64,000 nucleotides of DNA, from contig NZ_CP067341.1 of NCBI RefSeq assembly GCF_016638705.1, positions 1,057,501-1,121,500 on the forward strand. Reading direction: 5' to 3'. Within the stretch, counting starts at the first letter, position 1, and every line of letters begins with the position of its first letter. The notes under the pieces were generated by a model. The model was given only the letters and a program-made list of their open reading frames with translations. It had not been told where the DNA came from and made no database searches. The position numbers and the translations under genes are program-made. Positions 1 through 8,924 of this stretch are shown here, in pieces. This stretch comes from Lysinibacillus agricola (GTDB lineage: Bacteria > Bacillota > Bacilli > Bacillales_A > Planococcaceae).

Positions 1-782
1 TCCCACATATTGCAATACCGACAACAGCAGGAACTGGCTCAGAAGCAACGGATGCAACCGTCATTACTAACACGAAGAATGAAGTGAAAATGATGATTAA
101 GCAGCCTGCATTTATGCCAAACATAGCAATCATTGATCCAATTTTAACGGTTACATCTCCACCCGCCATTACTGCGGCAACCGGTATTGACGCATTAAGT
201 CACGCTATTGAGAGCTATTTATCACGTTTGGCACATCCTTATTCGAATGTACTTGCATTATCAGCAATGGAGTTAATCGTCAATAATATTTTAAAAGTTT
301 ATGAACAAGGTAATGATATTGACGCTCGTGAGGCCATGTCAATAGGCTCAATGCAAGCAGGTCTTTCATTTTCCAATGCTTCTGTTGCTTTAGTACATGG
401 TATGTCTCGTCCAATAGGAGCGCTCTTCCATGTACCACATGGTATTTCAAATGCCATGCTCTTGCCAGCAGTATTAGAATTTTCAAAGGATGCTTGTGTC
501 GATCGACTGGCGGATTTAGGTAAATTTTTCAATAAAGATAATGAGCTGCTATCTCAAGAAGAGCTTGCCGATTTAGCTATTGTTTCAATTAAGAAAATGT
601 GCAAGAAGATGGATATAGGGAATTTGAAACAATTGGGAATTGATGAACAAGCCTTTTACGCAGCTATTCCAAAAATGGCAGCTGATGCAATTGCCAGCGG
701 TAGCCCTGGAAATAATCCTAAGGTACCAACACAGGAAGAGTTAATGGAACTTTATAAAATTGCTTATCATTATGAGTTTTAG
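1..782 (+). CDS. Iron-containing alcohol dehydrogenase, 5' end outside window
   Basis: This is the C-terminal part of a group III (iron-type) alcohol dehydrogenase, an NAD(P)-dependent oxidoreductase of alcohols or short aldehydes in the cytoplasm. The reading frame is open from base 3, and the first residues include the family signature IPTTAGTGSEAT, so the gene begins upstream of the window; the internal ATG at 84 is not the start. Metal-ligand histidine regions are visible in DALSHAIESYLS and in FHVPHGISNAMLLP. About 259 residues are present out of the usual 380-400, ending at a TAG/TAA-region stop at 780-782. The substrate cannot be told from the sequence. No neighbour suggests a pathway. 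Confidence 0.9.
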   Translation, partial: PHIAIPTTAGTGSEATDATVITNTKNEVKMMIKQPAFMPNIAIIDPILTVTSPPAITAATGIDALSHAIESYLSRLAHPYSNVLALSAMELIVNNILKVYEQGNDIDAREAMSIGSMQAGLSFSNASVALVHGMSRPIGALFHVPHGISNAMLLPAVLEFSKDACVDRLADLGKFFNKDNELLSQEELADLAIVSIKKMCKKMDIGNLKQLGIDEQAFYAAIPKMAADAIASGSPGNNPKVPTQEELMELYKIAYHYEF

Positions 783-866
783 GAATTCGAGAAGAAACTG
801 TCTAAAATAGAGTTACCAACCATATGTAATTTGTAAACTATTTTTATTGATTAAATCAATTTATTT

Positions 867-892
867 GGTTCATCACCAAAAGTTGTGGATGG
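867..892 (+). repeat. Solitary end of the dispersed inverted-repeat element
   Basis: The 26 bases GGTTCATCACCAAAAGTTG followed by TGGATGG match the left terminus of the larger repeats at 25465 and 59802 almost exactly. Here the terminus leads directly into the 21-bp tandem array rather than into the usual repeat body, and no matching right end is seen after the array. Confidence 0.6.
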
Positions 893-901
893 CGCAAAAG
901 T

Positions 902-1311
902 AGAATACCCGCGGAAGAGAAGCGAATACCCGCGGAAGAGAAGCAAATACCCGCGGAAGAGAAGCGAATACCCGCGGAAGGGAAGCGAATACCCGCGGAA
1001 GGGAAGCGAATACCCGCGGAAGAAGAGCAAATACCCGCGGAAGGGAAGCGAATACCCGCGGAAGAGAAGCGAATACCCGCGGAAGAGAAGCAAATACCCG
1101 CGGAAGAGAAGCGAATACCCGCGGAAGAAGAGCAAATACCCGCGAAAGAGGAGTGAATACCCGCGAAAGAGAAGCAAATACCCGCGAAAGGGAAGTGAAT
1201 ACCTGCGGGCAAAGGAAGAATACCCGCGGAAGAGAAGCGAATACCTGCGCGAAGGAGGATTCCCGCGGAAGAGAAGCAAATACCCGCGGAAGAAGAGCAA
1301 ATACCCGCGCA
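902..1311. repeat. 21-bp tandem repeat array, about 20 copies
   Basis: About 20 head-to-tail copies of a 21-bp unit with consensus GAATACCCGCGGAAGAGAAGC are counted by eye. The SacII palindrome CCGCGG is the most constant part; copies near 1140-1260 are degenerate (CCGCGA, CTGCGC, CTGCGG) and one unit near 1201 has altered length. Because 21 is divisible by three and the unit has no stop codon, most reading frames stay open on both strands, but none has a ribosome binding site or non-repetitive protein content, so the array is treated as non-coding. It lies between the alcohol dehydrogenase and fadH. The array is much richer in G+C than its surroundings. Confidence 0.9.
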
Positions 1312-1461
1312 ACAAAAAAATCCCCTGAATACATAAATAGTTGTCACCTTTCATCCTTTCGCTACTATACATCGTTTTGCAGAATTAATATGACATATAC
1401 GAGAAAATATAGTAAAATTTTAAGTGAATCATCATTCATTTTGTGAAGGGGGAAATCTTAA

Positions 1462-2229
1462 ATGTTGCAGGGGAAAACAATTATTATTACGGGTGGATCA
1501 AGTGGTATGGGGCTTTATATGGCGAAGCAATTCGTTGCTGAAGGGGCAAATGTTGTCATTACAGGTCGTAACGAGGAGCGATTAGCAGAGGCGAAAGCCT
1601 TTATTTTAGAGGCTGGAAAAACGATTGAAACATTTCAAATGGATGTTCGGGTGCCTGAGCATGCAGAGGCAATGCTAGCATTTACTGTTGAAAAGTTTGG
1701 ACAGGTTGATGGGCTTGTAAATAATGCGGCTGGCAATTTTATAGTGCGTGCAGAGGATTTATCACCAAATGGCTGGAAGGCTGTTGTTGATATTGTGTTA
1801 AATGGGACATTCTTCTGTTCTTCAACAGTTGGTAAGTATTGGATTCAAAATAATATTAAAGGATCTATTCTTAATATGGTCGCGACTTACGCTTGGAATG
1901 CCGGGGCTGGTGTTATTCATTCAGCAGCAGCTAAAGCAGGCGTATTATCATTAACTAGAACGTTAGCTGTTGAATGGGGAAAACAATATGGGATTCGAGT
2001 AAATGCAATTGCACCTGGTCCAATTGAGCGCACTGGTGGTGCAGATAAGCTCTGGGAGTCAGAAGCTGCTGCAGCTCGTACGCTAGACTCTGTCCCGTTA
2101 GGTCGAACAGGTACTCCTGAAGAAATAGCTGATTTAGCAACATTTATGATGTCTAATAAGGCAAGCTATATGAACGGTGAATGTGTGACACTTGATGGCG
2201 GGCAATGGCTCAATCAATATCCATTCTAA
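1462..2229 (+). CDS. fadH: 2,4-dienoyl-CoA reductase (SDR family), FadH type
   Basis: A 255-residue short-chain dehydrogenase matching the Bacillus FadH (YkuF) type, which reduces 2,4-dienoyl-CoA intermediates in beta-oxidation of unsaturated fatty acids using NADPH. The Rossmann glycine motif TGGSSGMG is at residues 10-17, NNAAGN at about 87-92, and the C-terminal segment LDGGQWLNQYPF is intact. In place of YxxxK there is SAAAK at about 153-157; the SxxxK pattern is the one known for dienoyl-CoA reductases and supports this call over a generic SDR. The ATG at 1462 follows GAAGGGGGAAA by a normal distance. It seems to be a single gene or to lead into the small membrane gene at 2296. Confidence 0.88.
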   Translation: MLQGKTIIITGGSSGMGLYMAKQFVAEGANVVITGRNEERLAEAKAFILEAGKTIETFQMDVRVPEHAEAMLAFTVEKFGQVDGLVNNAAGNFIVRAEDLSPNGWKAVVDIVLNGTFFCSSTVGKYWIQNNIKGSILNMVATYAWNAGAGVIHSAAAKAGVLSLTRTLAVEWGKQYGIRVNAIAPGPIERTGGADKLWESEAAAARTLDSVPLGRTGTPEEIADLATFMMSNKASYMNGECVTLDGGQWLNQYPF

Positions 2230-2295
2230 ATAAAAAAATTGCATAATGTGGAGCTGGGTTGACGCATACTAAGGCTAAAGAAAGGAGTTTTGCCT

Positions 2296-2535
2296 ATGGG
2301 TATGTGGTTAATACCGGCTCTTATTGCCATTACGATTATTTCTGTCATTTCGCTTGTGTCCACGCTGAAAATTGCCAAAATGACGTCTGAACGGAAGTCA
2401 GAAAATGATACGCCGATTTCTGAAACAGTTGAAGAATATGCCACAATGCTAAATCCAATTGTTTGGGTATATATCATTTTTTTGCTTTTTTTAGGGATAA
2501 TGATTTTTTATTACTGGAGTAAGACCGGCTATTAA
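2296..2535 (+). CDS. Small two-helix membrane protein, function unknown
   Basis: A 79-residue protein with a hydrophobic segment at about residues 3-22 (LIPALIAITIISVISLVS), a charged middle (KIAKMTSERKSEND), and a second hydrophobic segment at about 53-72. I do not recognise the family. The ATG at 2296 is chosen because AAAGGAG lies 8 bases upstream (2281-2287); a TTG at 2290 in the same frame would place the binding site too close. It lies 66 bases after fadH in the same direction and is followed by a long hairpin at 2547. Both ends of the protein probably sit on the same side of the membrane. Its role is not inferable from context. Confidence 0.7.
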   Translation: MGMWLIPALIAITIISVISLVSTLKIAKMTSERKSENDTPISETVEEYATMLNPIVWVYIIFLLFLGIMIFYYWSKTGY

Positions 2536-2546
2536 ATAAACATTTT

Positions 2547-2593
2547 CTTCATTCAGCTTATATTATTGCGAGCAATAAAATGGCTGAATGAAG
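2547..2593 (+). terminator. Stem-loop after the small membrane gene
   Basis: An 11-bp stem (CTTCATTCAGC pairing with GCTGAATGAAG) begins 12 bases after the stop. A second pairing inside the loop, ATTATTG with CAATAA, lengthens the fold. The trailing T run is weak (GATATTTCC), so this may be an imperfect or bidirectional terminator. Confidence 0.6.
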
Positions 2594-2797
2594 ATATTTC
2601 CATTGAGCCCAGGTAAAATAAACTCCCCGTAAATATGTGCACTTTCGATACTTAGTTTTGTTCAAAATGCTAAAATAATTCGTTGCTCTTAAAAAACTCT
2701 TCTCGGCCTTGTCGTGGTCATAAAAGGAATAGTTATGATATGATAAAAGGGAAGCATCCTGTTCTGCAAAACGAGGACAGAAAAGGAGAAGAAGTTC

Positions 2798-3238
2798 ATG
2801 ATTTCAACTAACAGCAAAGACTTATTAGCAATGCCAATTAGTGATTTTATTATTTCATCTGAAAAAGTTGCGCACGTACAAAGTGGAAATAGTGCGGAAC
2901 ATGCACTCCTAGTACTTACACGTACAGGGTATTCGTCGATACCTGTTTTAGATTTGAAATATCGGCTTCAAGGTTTACTAAGCATGAAAATGATTACTGA
3001 ATCCATTCTTGGACTAGAACATATTGAATATGAAAAGCTACCCGATATTAAAGTGGATACGATTATGGATAAAGATATCGCTGTATTAAAGTTGACGGAT
3101 ACTTTTCAGCGAGCTCTCGACTTAGTTATTAATCACGCCTTTTTATGTGTTGTGGACGATGACGGAACATTTGCGGGAATATTAACGAGACGTGTTATTT
3201 TAAAGCAATTGAAAAAATATATTTATCAAAAAGAGTAG
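2798..3238 (+). CDS. darB: CBS-domain protein DarB/CbpB (YkuL), c-di-AMP receptor
   Basis: A 146-residue stand-alone protein of two CBS motifs (about residues 12-65 and 85-140), same length and order as Bacillus DarB (CbpB, YkuL). The known protein binds cyclic di-AMP and, in the ligand-free state, interacts with the stringent-response enzyme Rel and with pyruvate carboxylase. Visible features are HALLVLTRTGYSSIPVLD in the first CBS unit and VVDDDGTFAGILTRR in the second. The start has AAAAGGAG 11 bases upstream. The following gene is ccpC, reproducing the ykuL-ccpC order of B. subtilis, which supports orthology. A hairpin (3246) sits between them. ktrC at 33700 is another gene of the c-di-AMP/potassium network in this window. 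Confidence 0.85.
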   Translation: MISTNSKDLLAMPISDFIISSEKVAHVQSGNSAEHALLVLTRTGYSSIPVLDLKYRLQGLLSMKMITESILGLEHIEYEKLPDIKVDTIMDKDIAVLKLTDTFQRALDLVINHAFLCVVDDDGTFAGILTRRVILKQLKKYIYQKE

Positions 3239-3245
3239 TAGTTTA

Positions 3246-3285
3246 AGAGGGGACTCAGATGAAAATCATGAGGCCCTCTTTGCTT
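3246..3285 (+). terminator. Hairpin between darB and ccpC
   Basis: AGAGGG plus ACTC pairs with GAG plus CCCTCT around a 13-base loop, followed by a short T-rich stretch (TTTGCTT). It probably attenuates or ends darB transcription; the tail is too short to be sure. Confidence 0.55.
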
Positions 3286-3306
3286 GTATCGGAGGTTTAC
3301 TGATTA

Positions 3307-4194
3307 ATGGCAACGGAGGCAGAAATTTTAAAAGTACTAGCAGAGGAACGTAATATGCGTAAAGCAGCGGAACGTTTATTTTTATCCCAACCAGCGCTTT
3401 CGCAACGGCTGCAAACTATTGAAAAGGACTGGGGCGCGCAGTTATTTATTCGTTCGCAAAAAGGACTTACAGCGACTCCTGCTGGAGAGCTTATAATTGC
3501 TTATGCGACTGAAATGCTGAGCAAAAAAGAAGAGATTTTTGAAACAATCCAATCATTAACGACGAAAGTAAACGGGACATTGAAAATTGCCTGTGCTTCG
3601 ATTGTCGGCCAAAACTGGCTTCCGAAAATATTAAAGGATTTTGTAACGAAATATCCAGAAGCAAAAATCTCTCTTATGACCGGCTGGAGCTCTGAAATTG
3701 TAAAAGCACTTTATGAGGGTGAGGCTCATATAGGAATTGTACGTGGGCAGGTTGATTGGAAAGGGGAAAAGATTCACCTTTTTCGTGACACCCTTTATTT
3801 AGTAGATAAAGAGCTAAAAACCATTGAAGATGTTCTGACGACAGAGCGACCTTTTATTCAATTTAAAAGTGACTCCAATTACTATCAGGAAATTCAACAA
3901 TGGTGGCAACAGCATTTCGCTTCAAATCCGAGTAAACAAATTTTAGTTGATCAGATTGAAATTTGTAAGCAAATGGTATTGAACGGTATCGGCTACGCTA
4001 TTTTACCTTCAATCACTTTAAATGACCACGATGGTATTAATAAAATAGCATTAACTAATAATGAAAAAGAATTTGGTTTAACACGTGATACATGGTTAAT
4101 AGGCTATGAGTCGTCATTTGAATTACGACAAGTAGAGGCTTTTGTAGAAGTAGTACAAGATCATGCTCGTTGTTTGTTTGATTATACGAAATAA
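3307..4194 (+). CDS. ccpC: LysR-family regulator CcpC
   Basis: A 295-residue LysR regulator with N-terminal winged HTH (residues 4-60, including MRKAAERLFLSQPALSQRL) and a two-lobed effector domain from about 88. In Bacillus, CcpC represses citB and citZ, the aconitase and citrate synthase genes, and responds to citrate. The assignment rests on the match in length and on position directly after darB, the order seen in B. subtilis; other LysR paralogues would look similar, so the target genes are inference. The ATG at 3307 is preceded by GGAGG at 3291-3295. A terminator follows at 4205. Confidence 0.8.
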   Translation: MATEAEILKVLAEERNMRKAAERLFLSQPALSQRLQTIEKDWGAQLFIRSQKGLTATPAGELIIAYATEMLSKKEEIFETIQSLTTKVNGTLKIACASIVGQNWLPKILKDFVTKYPEAKISLMTGWSSEIVKALYEGEAHIGIVRGQVDWKGEKIHLFRDTLYLVDKELKTIEDVLTTERPFIQFKSDSNYYQEIQQWWQQHFASNPSKQILVDQIEICKQMVLNGIGYAILPSITLNDHDGINKIALTNNEKEFGLTRDTWLIGYESSFELRQVEAFVEVVQDHARCLFDYTK

Positions 4195-4204
4195 GAATAT
4201 ACCA

Positions 4205-4241
4205 AGGCAGTCTCAAGTGATTCACTAGGGGCTGCCTTTTT
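4205..4241 (+). terminator. Terminator of ccpC
   Basis: AGGCAG (4205-4210) pairs with CTGCCT (4232-4237) around a long loop, followed by TTTTCT. It begins about ten bases after the ccpC stop. Confidence 0.7.
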
Positions 4242-4255
4242 CTAGCCAATTCTTA

Positions 4256-4502
4256 ATCTCACCATAGTGGGGTTGAATTCCGTTCCGACTGACGCTTTGC
4301 CGCTGACGCTTCGCTTTCGCGCAGATAAAACATTGTTGCTGACGCTTCGCTTTCGCACAGATAAAACATTGTTGCTGACGCTTCGCTTTCGCACAGAGCA
4401 AAGCTTCCAGGGGACGTTCGATGAGCCGCTTCGCTTACGTGGCTCGTTCCAGTCAACCTATCCACATGACATAGGTTTTAACATAATGTCATCCAACTTT
4501 TT
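4256..4502 (-). repeat. Dispersed structured repeat, copy A1 (reverse orientation), three 36-bp units
   Basis: Read on the minus strand this matches the copies at 44535 and 59802: left-end remnant (GATGACATTATGTT), a shortened centre, three units of the 36-bp module containing GCGAAAGCGAAGCGTCAGC, then the right end AGTCGGAACGGAATTCAACC and a decayed terminal repeat. The hairpin centre seen in other copies is mostly missing. The start lies just after the ccpC terminator. Open frames across it are produced by the 36-bp periodicity and are not counted as genes. Confidence 0.8.
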
Positions 4503-4557
4503 AATTTTATCGGAACACTTTCTTTTAATTTTTATCGACAGCCCATTTTACTTTATT

Positions 4558-4632
4558 ATGTCACCCAGTCTCCACTCCAATCAACTTATAAATGCATATT
4601 TTAACAAATGTCATCCCGAACTTTGGTAATTA
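4558..4632 (-). repeat. Left-end fragment of the dispersed repeat (copy A2)
   Basis: On the minus strand, CAAAGTTCGGGATGACATTT and the following TGTTAAAATATGC...TAAGTTGATTGGAGTGGAGA match the left 70 bases of the copy at 59802. It lies about 60 bases outside the left end of copy A1 and in the same orientation, suggesting nested insertions or a partial duplication. Confidence 0.65.
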
Positions 4633-4747
4633 GTTAATTCTTAAGAGTTTATGAATATTCATGAAGATGTCATAAGAAATGGAACGAAATGCAATTTTAA
4701 TCGTATAATTATTTAACCATCAATTTACAAAAAAAGGGGTTGAGTTT

Positions 4748-7135
4748 TTGAAAAAAACGAATATAACGGCACTCATACTGCTATTTATGCTTGTTATTAG
4801 CTTTATTCTACCTGTGGAGCAGGCAAGTGCAGCAGCTACATTGGATGTTCAGGCTAAGGTAGGGATTGCAGGTAAAGCTAAATCCCAATCAGTTGTGCCA
4901 CTTCAAGTAACAGTGAAAAATAATGGTGCAGATTTTTCTGGAGATATGGTCATCAATGCCTCCAGTTCCTATGAGGCTGCATCAGCACAAGTGCTTCCAA
5001 TAGATATAGCGGCAGGAGAAGAAAAAACATTTGATATTTATCTAGAAGGTATCGATAACTATAATTCCTCGAATGCAGATGTGTTTGCGTTTTTTGAAGG
5101 AGGCATAGAGAAAGGAAAAAAGGTTGCTTATAACGGAACAAAACAGCTACAAGGTAACCTTTTAGATCCTTCATCAGTATTTATTTATACATTGACAGAT
5201 AAAAGTGATCGTTTATCGGCATTTTTGAGCTTATCCCAATTAGCTCCTCAAAATAATGTTGAAGTTTTCAATTTAAATCAAATTAAGGACTATACATTAC
5301 CAGAGAATACAGAAGGATTTGCCATGGCGAATGTTATCGTCATCGATGAAATTGCTATTGCTGATTTATCGCAAAAACAACAAGAGTCTTTACTAAAATG
5401 GGTACAGAATGGTGGAACTTTATTATTGGGTGCTGCTGATCAAGTAAATGCAACAGCAGGTATCTTCAAGGATTATTTACCACTTGCATTATCACAACAA
5501 ATGACATCCGTTTCTGCAGATAGCCTATCAAAATTATCAGGCGGAGGAATTTTTACAAAATCAATTTCTGTTTATTCAGCGACTGAAAACCAAGAAAGTA
5601 TTCCTGTATTAACAGATAACAATACGATTCTAACATCTAAGAAAAAAGTGGGTAGTGGTGAAATTATTCAAACAGCCTTTTCTTTAGGGGATCAACCACT
5701 TGCGTCTATGGATGGCTACGTGGCATTAATATCTAAAATACTGAATATTCAAAGCATTCAACAACAAGGGGTGATGCATGGTCAATCAGCGATAGATAAA
5801 ATTTATGATATACAGCAAGTAAATGAATTATTCCCATCATTTGAGGTATCTGTAAGCTATATGCTAATTGTTATCATTCTTTATATTGTAATTATCGGAC
5901 CTGTTCTTTATTTTATCTTAAAGAAAATGGACAAACGTGAGCATGCATGGTGGGTTATTCCTGTCATTTCTATTGTTTTATCGATCGGGTTATTCATTTT
6001 TGGGGCTAAAGATCGTATTATCCAACCACAAGTACAACAAGCAGCCTTTTATAAAATAAATGATGATCGTAGTGTAAATGGTTATTATGTAGAATCGATT
6101 TTAACAAATCGTAGTGGTGATTTTGTTGTAAACGCAAATAAGGATACTACGGCACTCGCATTACGAAAATATGATCGATTTTCAGGTTCATCGAGGGAAT
6201 TATATGAATTCTCCTATATTAAGGAGCATTCAAATGGTTCTACGCTAACATTACGCGATTTAAGTTATTGGTCTGTTCAATCCTTTGCAGGGAAAACAGA
6301 GGCTCCGAACATCGGTAAGATGGATATTGATATTACTTTAAAAAATGAGAAGCTCTCTGGAACAATTAAAAATAATTTCCCATTTGCTTTAAAAGATGTC
6401 ACTTTATTCTCTGGTATTAAAGAAATTAGGCTTGGAGATATTGAACCAAATGGAACACTCAAGGTGGATACGGAATTGAAAACTACGGTTCTACAAAGGC
6501 CATCTATATTTAATAATTACAATTTTAGTTTTCCAACTAAGAAGCAAGAGATTAATCCTGCTCTTATCGAACGGATTAACAATCAAGCACTTCAGCTTGT
6601 AGAAAATGATAAAAAGCCTGTCATTACAGCATGGGCAGACCAAGCAATTGCTGGGGTTGAGCTAGAAACAAGTGCCAATATGTCACCGATTTCATATTTT
6701 GTTCAGCCATTTGACGGCAAAGTAGAGCTATCAGGTCCATTTACGATGAAACGCAACAACTTTACGTATTCAGTAAACCCATTATCTTCCAATGCGAATT
6801 ACAATGAAATTGATGAACAGCTAAATAATTGGTACTTGTCTGACGGTTTATATGAAGTGTCAATTGCAATGCCAGATAATTTTATGAATTTAGTTCAAAC
6901 ATTAAACGAACTGACGATTTCAAATAAGGATGTTAACCGTATGCAGCTATCGATTTGGAATAACGAAACGAAAAAATATGAACCATTCGTAGATGCGAAA
7001 CAGGTGTTTACAGATAACATTACAAAATATTTCAATAATAATGATGAATTGCTGATTGAGATTAAATTTGGGCCAGATCAAACAGGTGAGCAAACAAAAT
7101 TACCAGATATAGAGCTGAAGGGAGTGGCGAAATAA
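4748..7135 (+). CDS. Large membrane-anchored protein with glutamine-amidotransferase-like domain, first gene of ABC/MoxR/VWA operon
   Basis: A 795-residue protein with a signal peptide (residues 1-29, ending QASAAA), an extracytoplasmic part, a glutamine-amidotransferase-like fold at about 130-235 (VIVIDEIAIADLSQ...WVQNGGTLLLGA), two membrane helices at about 373-395 and 403-420, and a further 370-residue extracytoplasmic C-terminal part. The TTG at 4748 is taken as start because AAGGGGTTGAG lies directly upstream and the signal peptide begins there. It opens an eight-gene unit; its stop overlaps the start of the ABC ATPase by one base (TAATG). I infer a surface substrate-interacting subunit of the encoded ABC system, but no defined function is known to me. 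Confidence 0.75.
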   Translation: MKKTNITALILLFMLVISFILPVEQASAAATLDVQAKVGIAGKAKSQSVVPLQVTVKNNGADFSGDMVINASSSYEAASAQVLPIDIAAGEEKTFDIYLEGIDNYNSSNADVFAFFEGGIEKGKKVAYNGTKQLQGNLLDPSSVFIYTLTDKSDRLSAFLSLSQLAPQNNVEVFNLNQIKDYTLPENTEGFAMANVIVIDEIAIADLSQKQQESLLKWVQNGGTLLLGAADQVNATAGIFKDYLPLALSQQMTSVSADSLSKLSGGGIFTKSISVYSATENQESIPVLTDNNTILTSKKKVGSGEIIQTAFSLGDQPLASMDGYVALISKILNIQSIQQQGVMHGQSAIDKIYDIQQVNELFPSFEVSVSYMLIVIILYIVIIGPVLYFILKKMDKREHAWWVIPVISIVLSIGLFIFGAKDRIIQPQVQQAAFYKINDDRSVNGYYVESILTNRSGDFVVNANKDTTALALRKYDRFSGSSRELYEFSYIKEHSNGSTLTLRDLSYWSVQSFAGKTEAPNIGKMDIDITLKNEKLSGTIKNNFPFALKDVTLFSGIKEIRLGDIEPNGTLKVDTELKTTVLQRPSIFNNYNFSFPTKKQEINPALIERINNQALQLVENDKKPVITAWADQAIAGVELETSANMSPISYFVQPFDGKVELSGPFTMKRNNFTYSVNPLSSNANYNEIDEQLNNWYLSDGLYEVSIAMPDNFMNLVQTLNELTISNKDVNRMQLSIWNNETKKYEPFVDAKQVFTDNITKYFNNNDELLIEIKFGPDQTGEQTKLPDIELKGVAK

Positions 7136-8070
7136 TGATTGAAATTCGTGATTTAACGAAAAGATATGGCTCCTTTACAGCACTAGATCATTTGAATCTA
7201 TCATTGGAGGAAGGAGTTGTATTTGGCTTTGTAGGTGCCAATGGAGCGGGTAAGTCGACTACATTCTCGATTTTAGCAACCTTGCTATCTCCAACTTCTG
7301 GTGATGCTCTTATAAATGGGAAAAGTGTTATTAAGGAACCAAAGGAAGTTCGAAAACAAATTGGCTATATGCCAGATTTCTTTGGGGTCTATGATCTGCT
7401 AAAAGTAGATGAGTACCTAGATTTTTATGGTGCCAGCTACGGCATTGGGGCAGCTGAACGAAAAGTACTTATTCCACAGCTACTAGAGCTCGTAAATTTA
7501 ACGAATAAACGTCATGAATATGTTGATTTACTGTCACGTGGGATGAAGCAGCGACTATGTTTAGCTCGTGCCCTTATCCATGATCCAAAGGTATTAATTT
7601 TAGATGAACCTGCATCAGGTTTAGATCCACGTGCACGAGTAGAGATGCGTGATATTTTACGAAATTTAAAATCCATGGGTAAAACGATTTTAATCTCCTC
7701 ACATATTTTGCCTGAGCTTGCAGAAATGTGCGATGAAATCGGGGTGATTGATAATGGTAAATTAATCGCTCATGGCAATGTGGCTTCCATTCAAGCACAG
7801 CTACAGGGTGAGAAGCGCATCGTGATAAAAGTGACGGATCAATTAAACGAGGTACGTGCATTTTTGGAGGAGGATCCACTGATCTCTTCTATAGATATAA
7901 TGGATAATCGTTTAGAAATTGCATTTAACTACCGTGGAACAGATGCTGATCAGGTAGCACTATTGAAAAAAGCAATACTTGCGAATTTACCTATTTATGC
8001 ATTAAGCGAAGAGGAAAAAGATTTAGAGGATGTCTTTATGGCCATTACGAAGGGAGCGGACTATCAATGA
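7135..8070 (+). CDS. ABC transporter ATP-binding protein (ABC-2 type)
   Basis: A 311-residue nucleotide-binding subunit. Walker A GANGAGKST is at about residues 36-44, the signature LSRGMKQR at about 135, Walker B VLILDEP at about 154, and the H-loop follows in LISSHILPELAEM. The extra C-terminal 80 residues (after about 215) are typical of ABC-2 exporters of the CcmA/Gld type. Its start overlaps the preceding stop by one base and its stop overlaps the permease start (ATGA), so the three are translated as a coupled set. Partner is the permease at 8067. The transported substrate is unknown. Confidence 0.92.
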   Translation: MIEIRDLTKRYGSFTALDHLNLSLEEGVVFGFVGANGAGKSTTFSILATLLSPTSGDALINGKSVIKEPKEVRKQIGYMPDFFGVYDLLKVDEYLDFYGASYGIGAAERKVLIPQLLELVNLTNKRHEYVDLLSRGMKQRLCLARALIHDPKVLILDEPASGLDPRARVEMRDILRNLKSMGKTILISSHILPELAEMCDEIGVIDNGKLIAHGNVASIQAQLQGEKRIVIKVTDQLNEVRAFLEEDPLISSIDIMDNRLEIAFNYRGTDADQVALLKKAILANLPIYALSEEEKDLEDVFMAITKGADYQ

Positions 8071-8912
8071 TGGAACGATTTTATAATCCGGTATTCGTAA
8101 AAGAATTGAAGTTACGCTTCCGTTCTTTTAAAAGCTTTTCAGGTTTAATGTTTTATTTAGCGGTTATTTGTATTTTTATCGCAGGATTTTTGCTACTAAC
8201 AACTGGATTCACAGGCAAGGGTTTCTTTAGACCAGATACAAGCTTTATGATGTTTGCAGTATTAACAATATTACAAATGGCTCTTGTTCTTTTCATTACA
8301 CCAAGCTTAACTGCTGGTGCAATTAGTAGCGAAAGGGAAAAACAAACATTAAATATTTTACTCACAACGACACAAAGCTCTACTCAGATCGTCATTGGAA
8401 AATTATTATCCTCGGTAGCATTTTTAGTATTAATGCTCATCGCAGGGTTACCATTATATAGTTTAGTATTTTTATTTGGTGGCGTATCGCCGTCTCAATT
8501 AATTTCGATATTTTTATTTTATTTATTAACAGTTGTAGCAATAGGTAGTATTGGTGTTATGTTTTCAACCGTTACAAAACGAACAATTGTTGCAATGATT
8601 AGTACGTATGGTTCGATCATCTTTTTAGGTGGCATTACAGCTTTTTTCTTCTTTTTATCAATGGCCTTCCATCAAATGGGTAATGCCATCGGTACTAGTA
8701 CTTCTTATATGACTTACTTCTGGGCTTCTATTAACCCAGGTGCATTAATGCTTACGCTTATTTCACCATCTATGGGCGATGCTTTAGCGGAAGTTTCGGG
8801 AGTGAAATTACCTGTATGGATTAGTTATTTAATAGCTTATTCACTTATTATTGTTTTTTGTTTAACAATTGCGATTAAAAAATTACGTGCCAATATGAAA
8901 AGTAACCGATGA
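8067..8912 (+). CDS. ABC-2 type permease
   Basis: A 281-residue integral membrane protein with about six hydrophobic segments, beginning after an amphipathic start (NPVFVKELKLRFRSFKSF) typical of ABC-2 permeases, with SSEREKQTLNILLTT marking the first cytoplasmic loop. It overlaps the ATPase gene by four bases. Together they resemble gliding or export-type ABC-2 modules found next to MoxR/VWA clusters. Substrate unknown. Confidence 0.88.
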   Translation: MMERFYNPVFVKELKLRFRSFKSFSGLMFYLAVICIFIAGFLLLTTGFTGKGFFRPDTSFMMFAVLTILQMALVLFITPSLTAGAISSEREKQTLNILLTTTQSSTQIVIGKLLSSVAFLVLMLIAGLPLYSLVFLFGGVSPSQLISIFLFYLLTVVAIGSIGVMFSTVTKRTIVAMISTYGSIIFLGGITAFFFFLSMAFHQMGNAIGTSTSYMTYFWASINPGALMLTLISPSMGDALAEVSGVKLPVWISYLIAYSLIIVFCLTIAIKKLRANMKSNR

Positions 8913-8924
8913 GGAGGAAATCTT

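Noticed and set aside
851..1372. Long open frames on both strands over the 21-bp array
   Set aside because: The period is divisible by three and the unit lacks stops, so frames stay open by arithmetic. There is no ribosome binding site or unique sequence.
2290..2295. TTG start for the small membrane protein
   Set aside because: The Shine-Dalgarno would be only two bases from the start; ATG at 2296 has normal spacing.
4259..4629. Open frames across repeat copy A1
   Set aside because: They come from the 36-bp module, also a multiple of three, and have no start signals.
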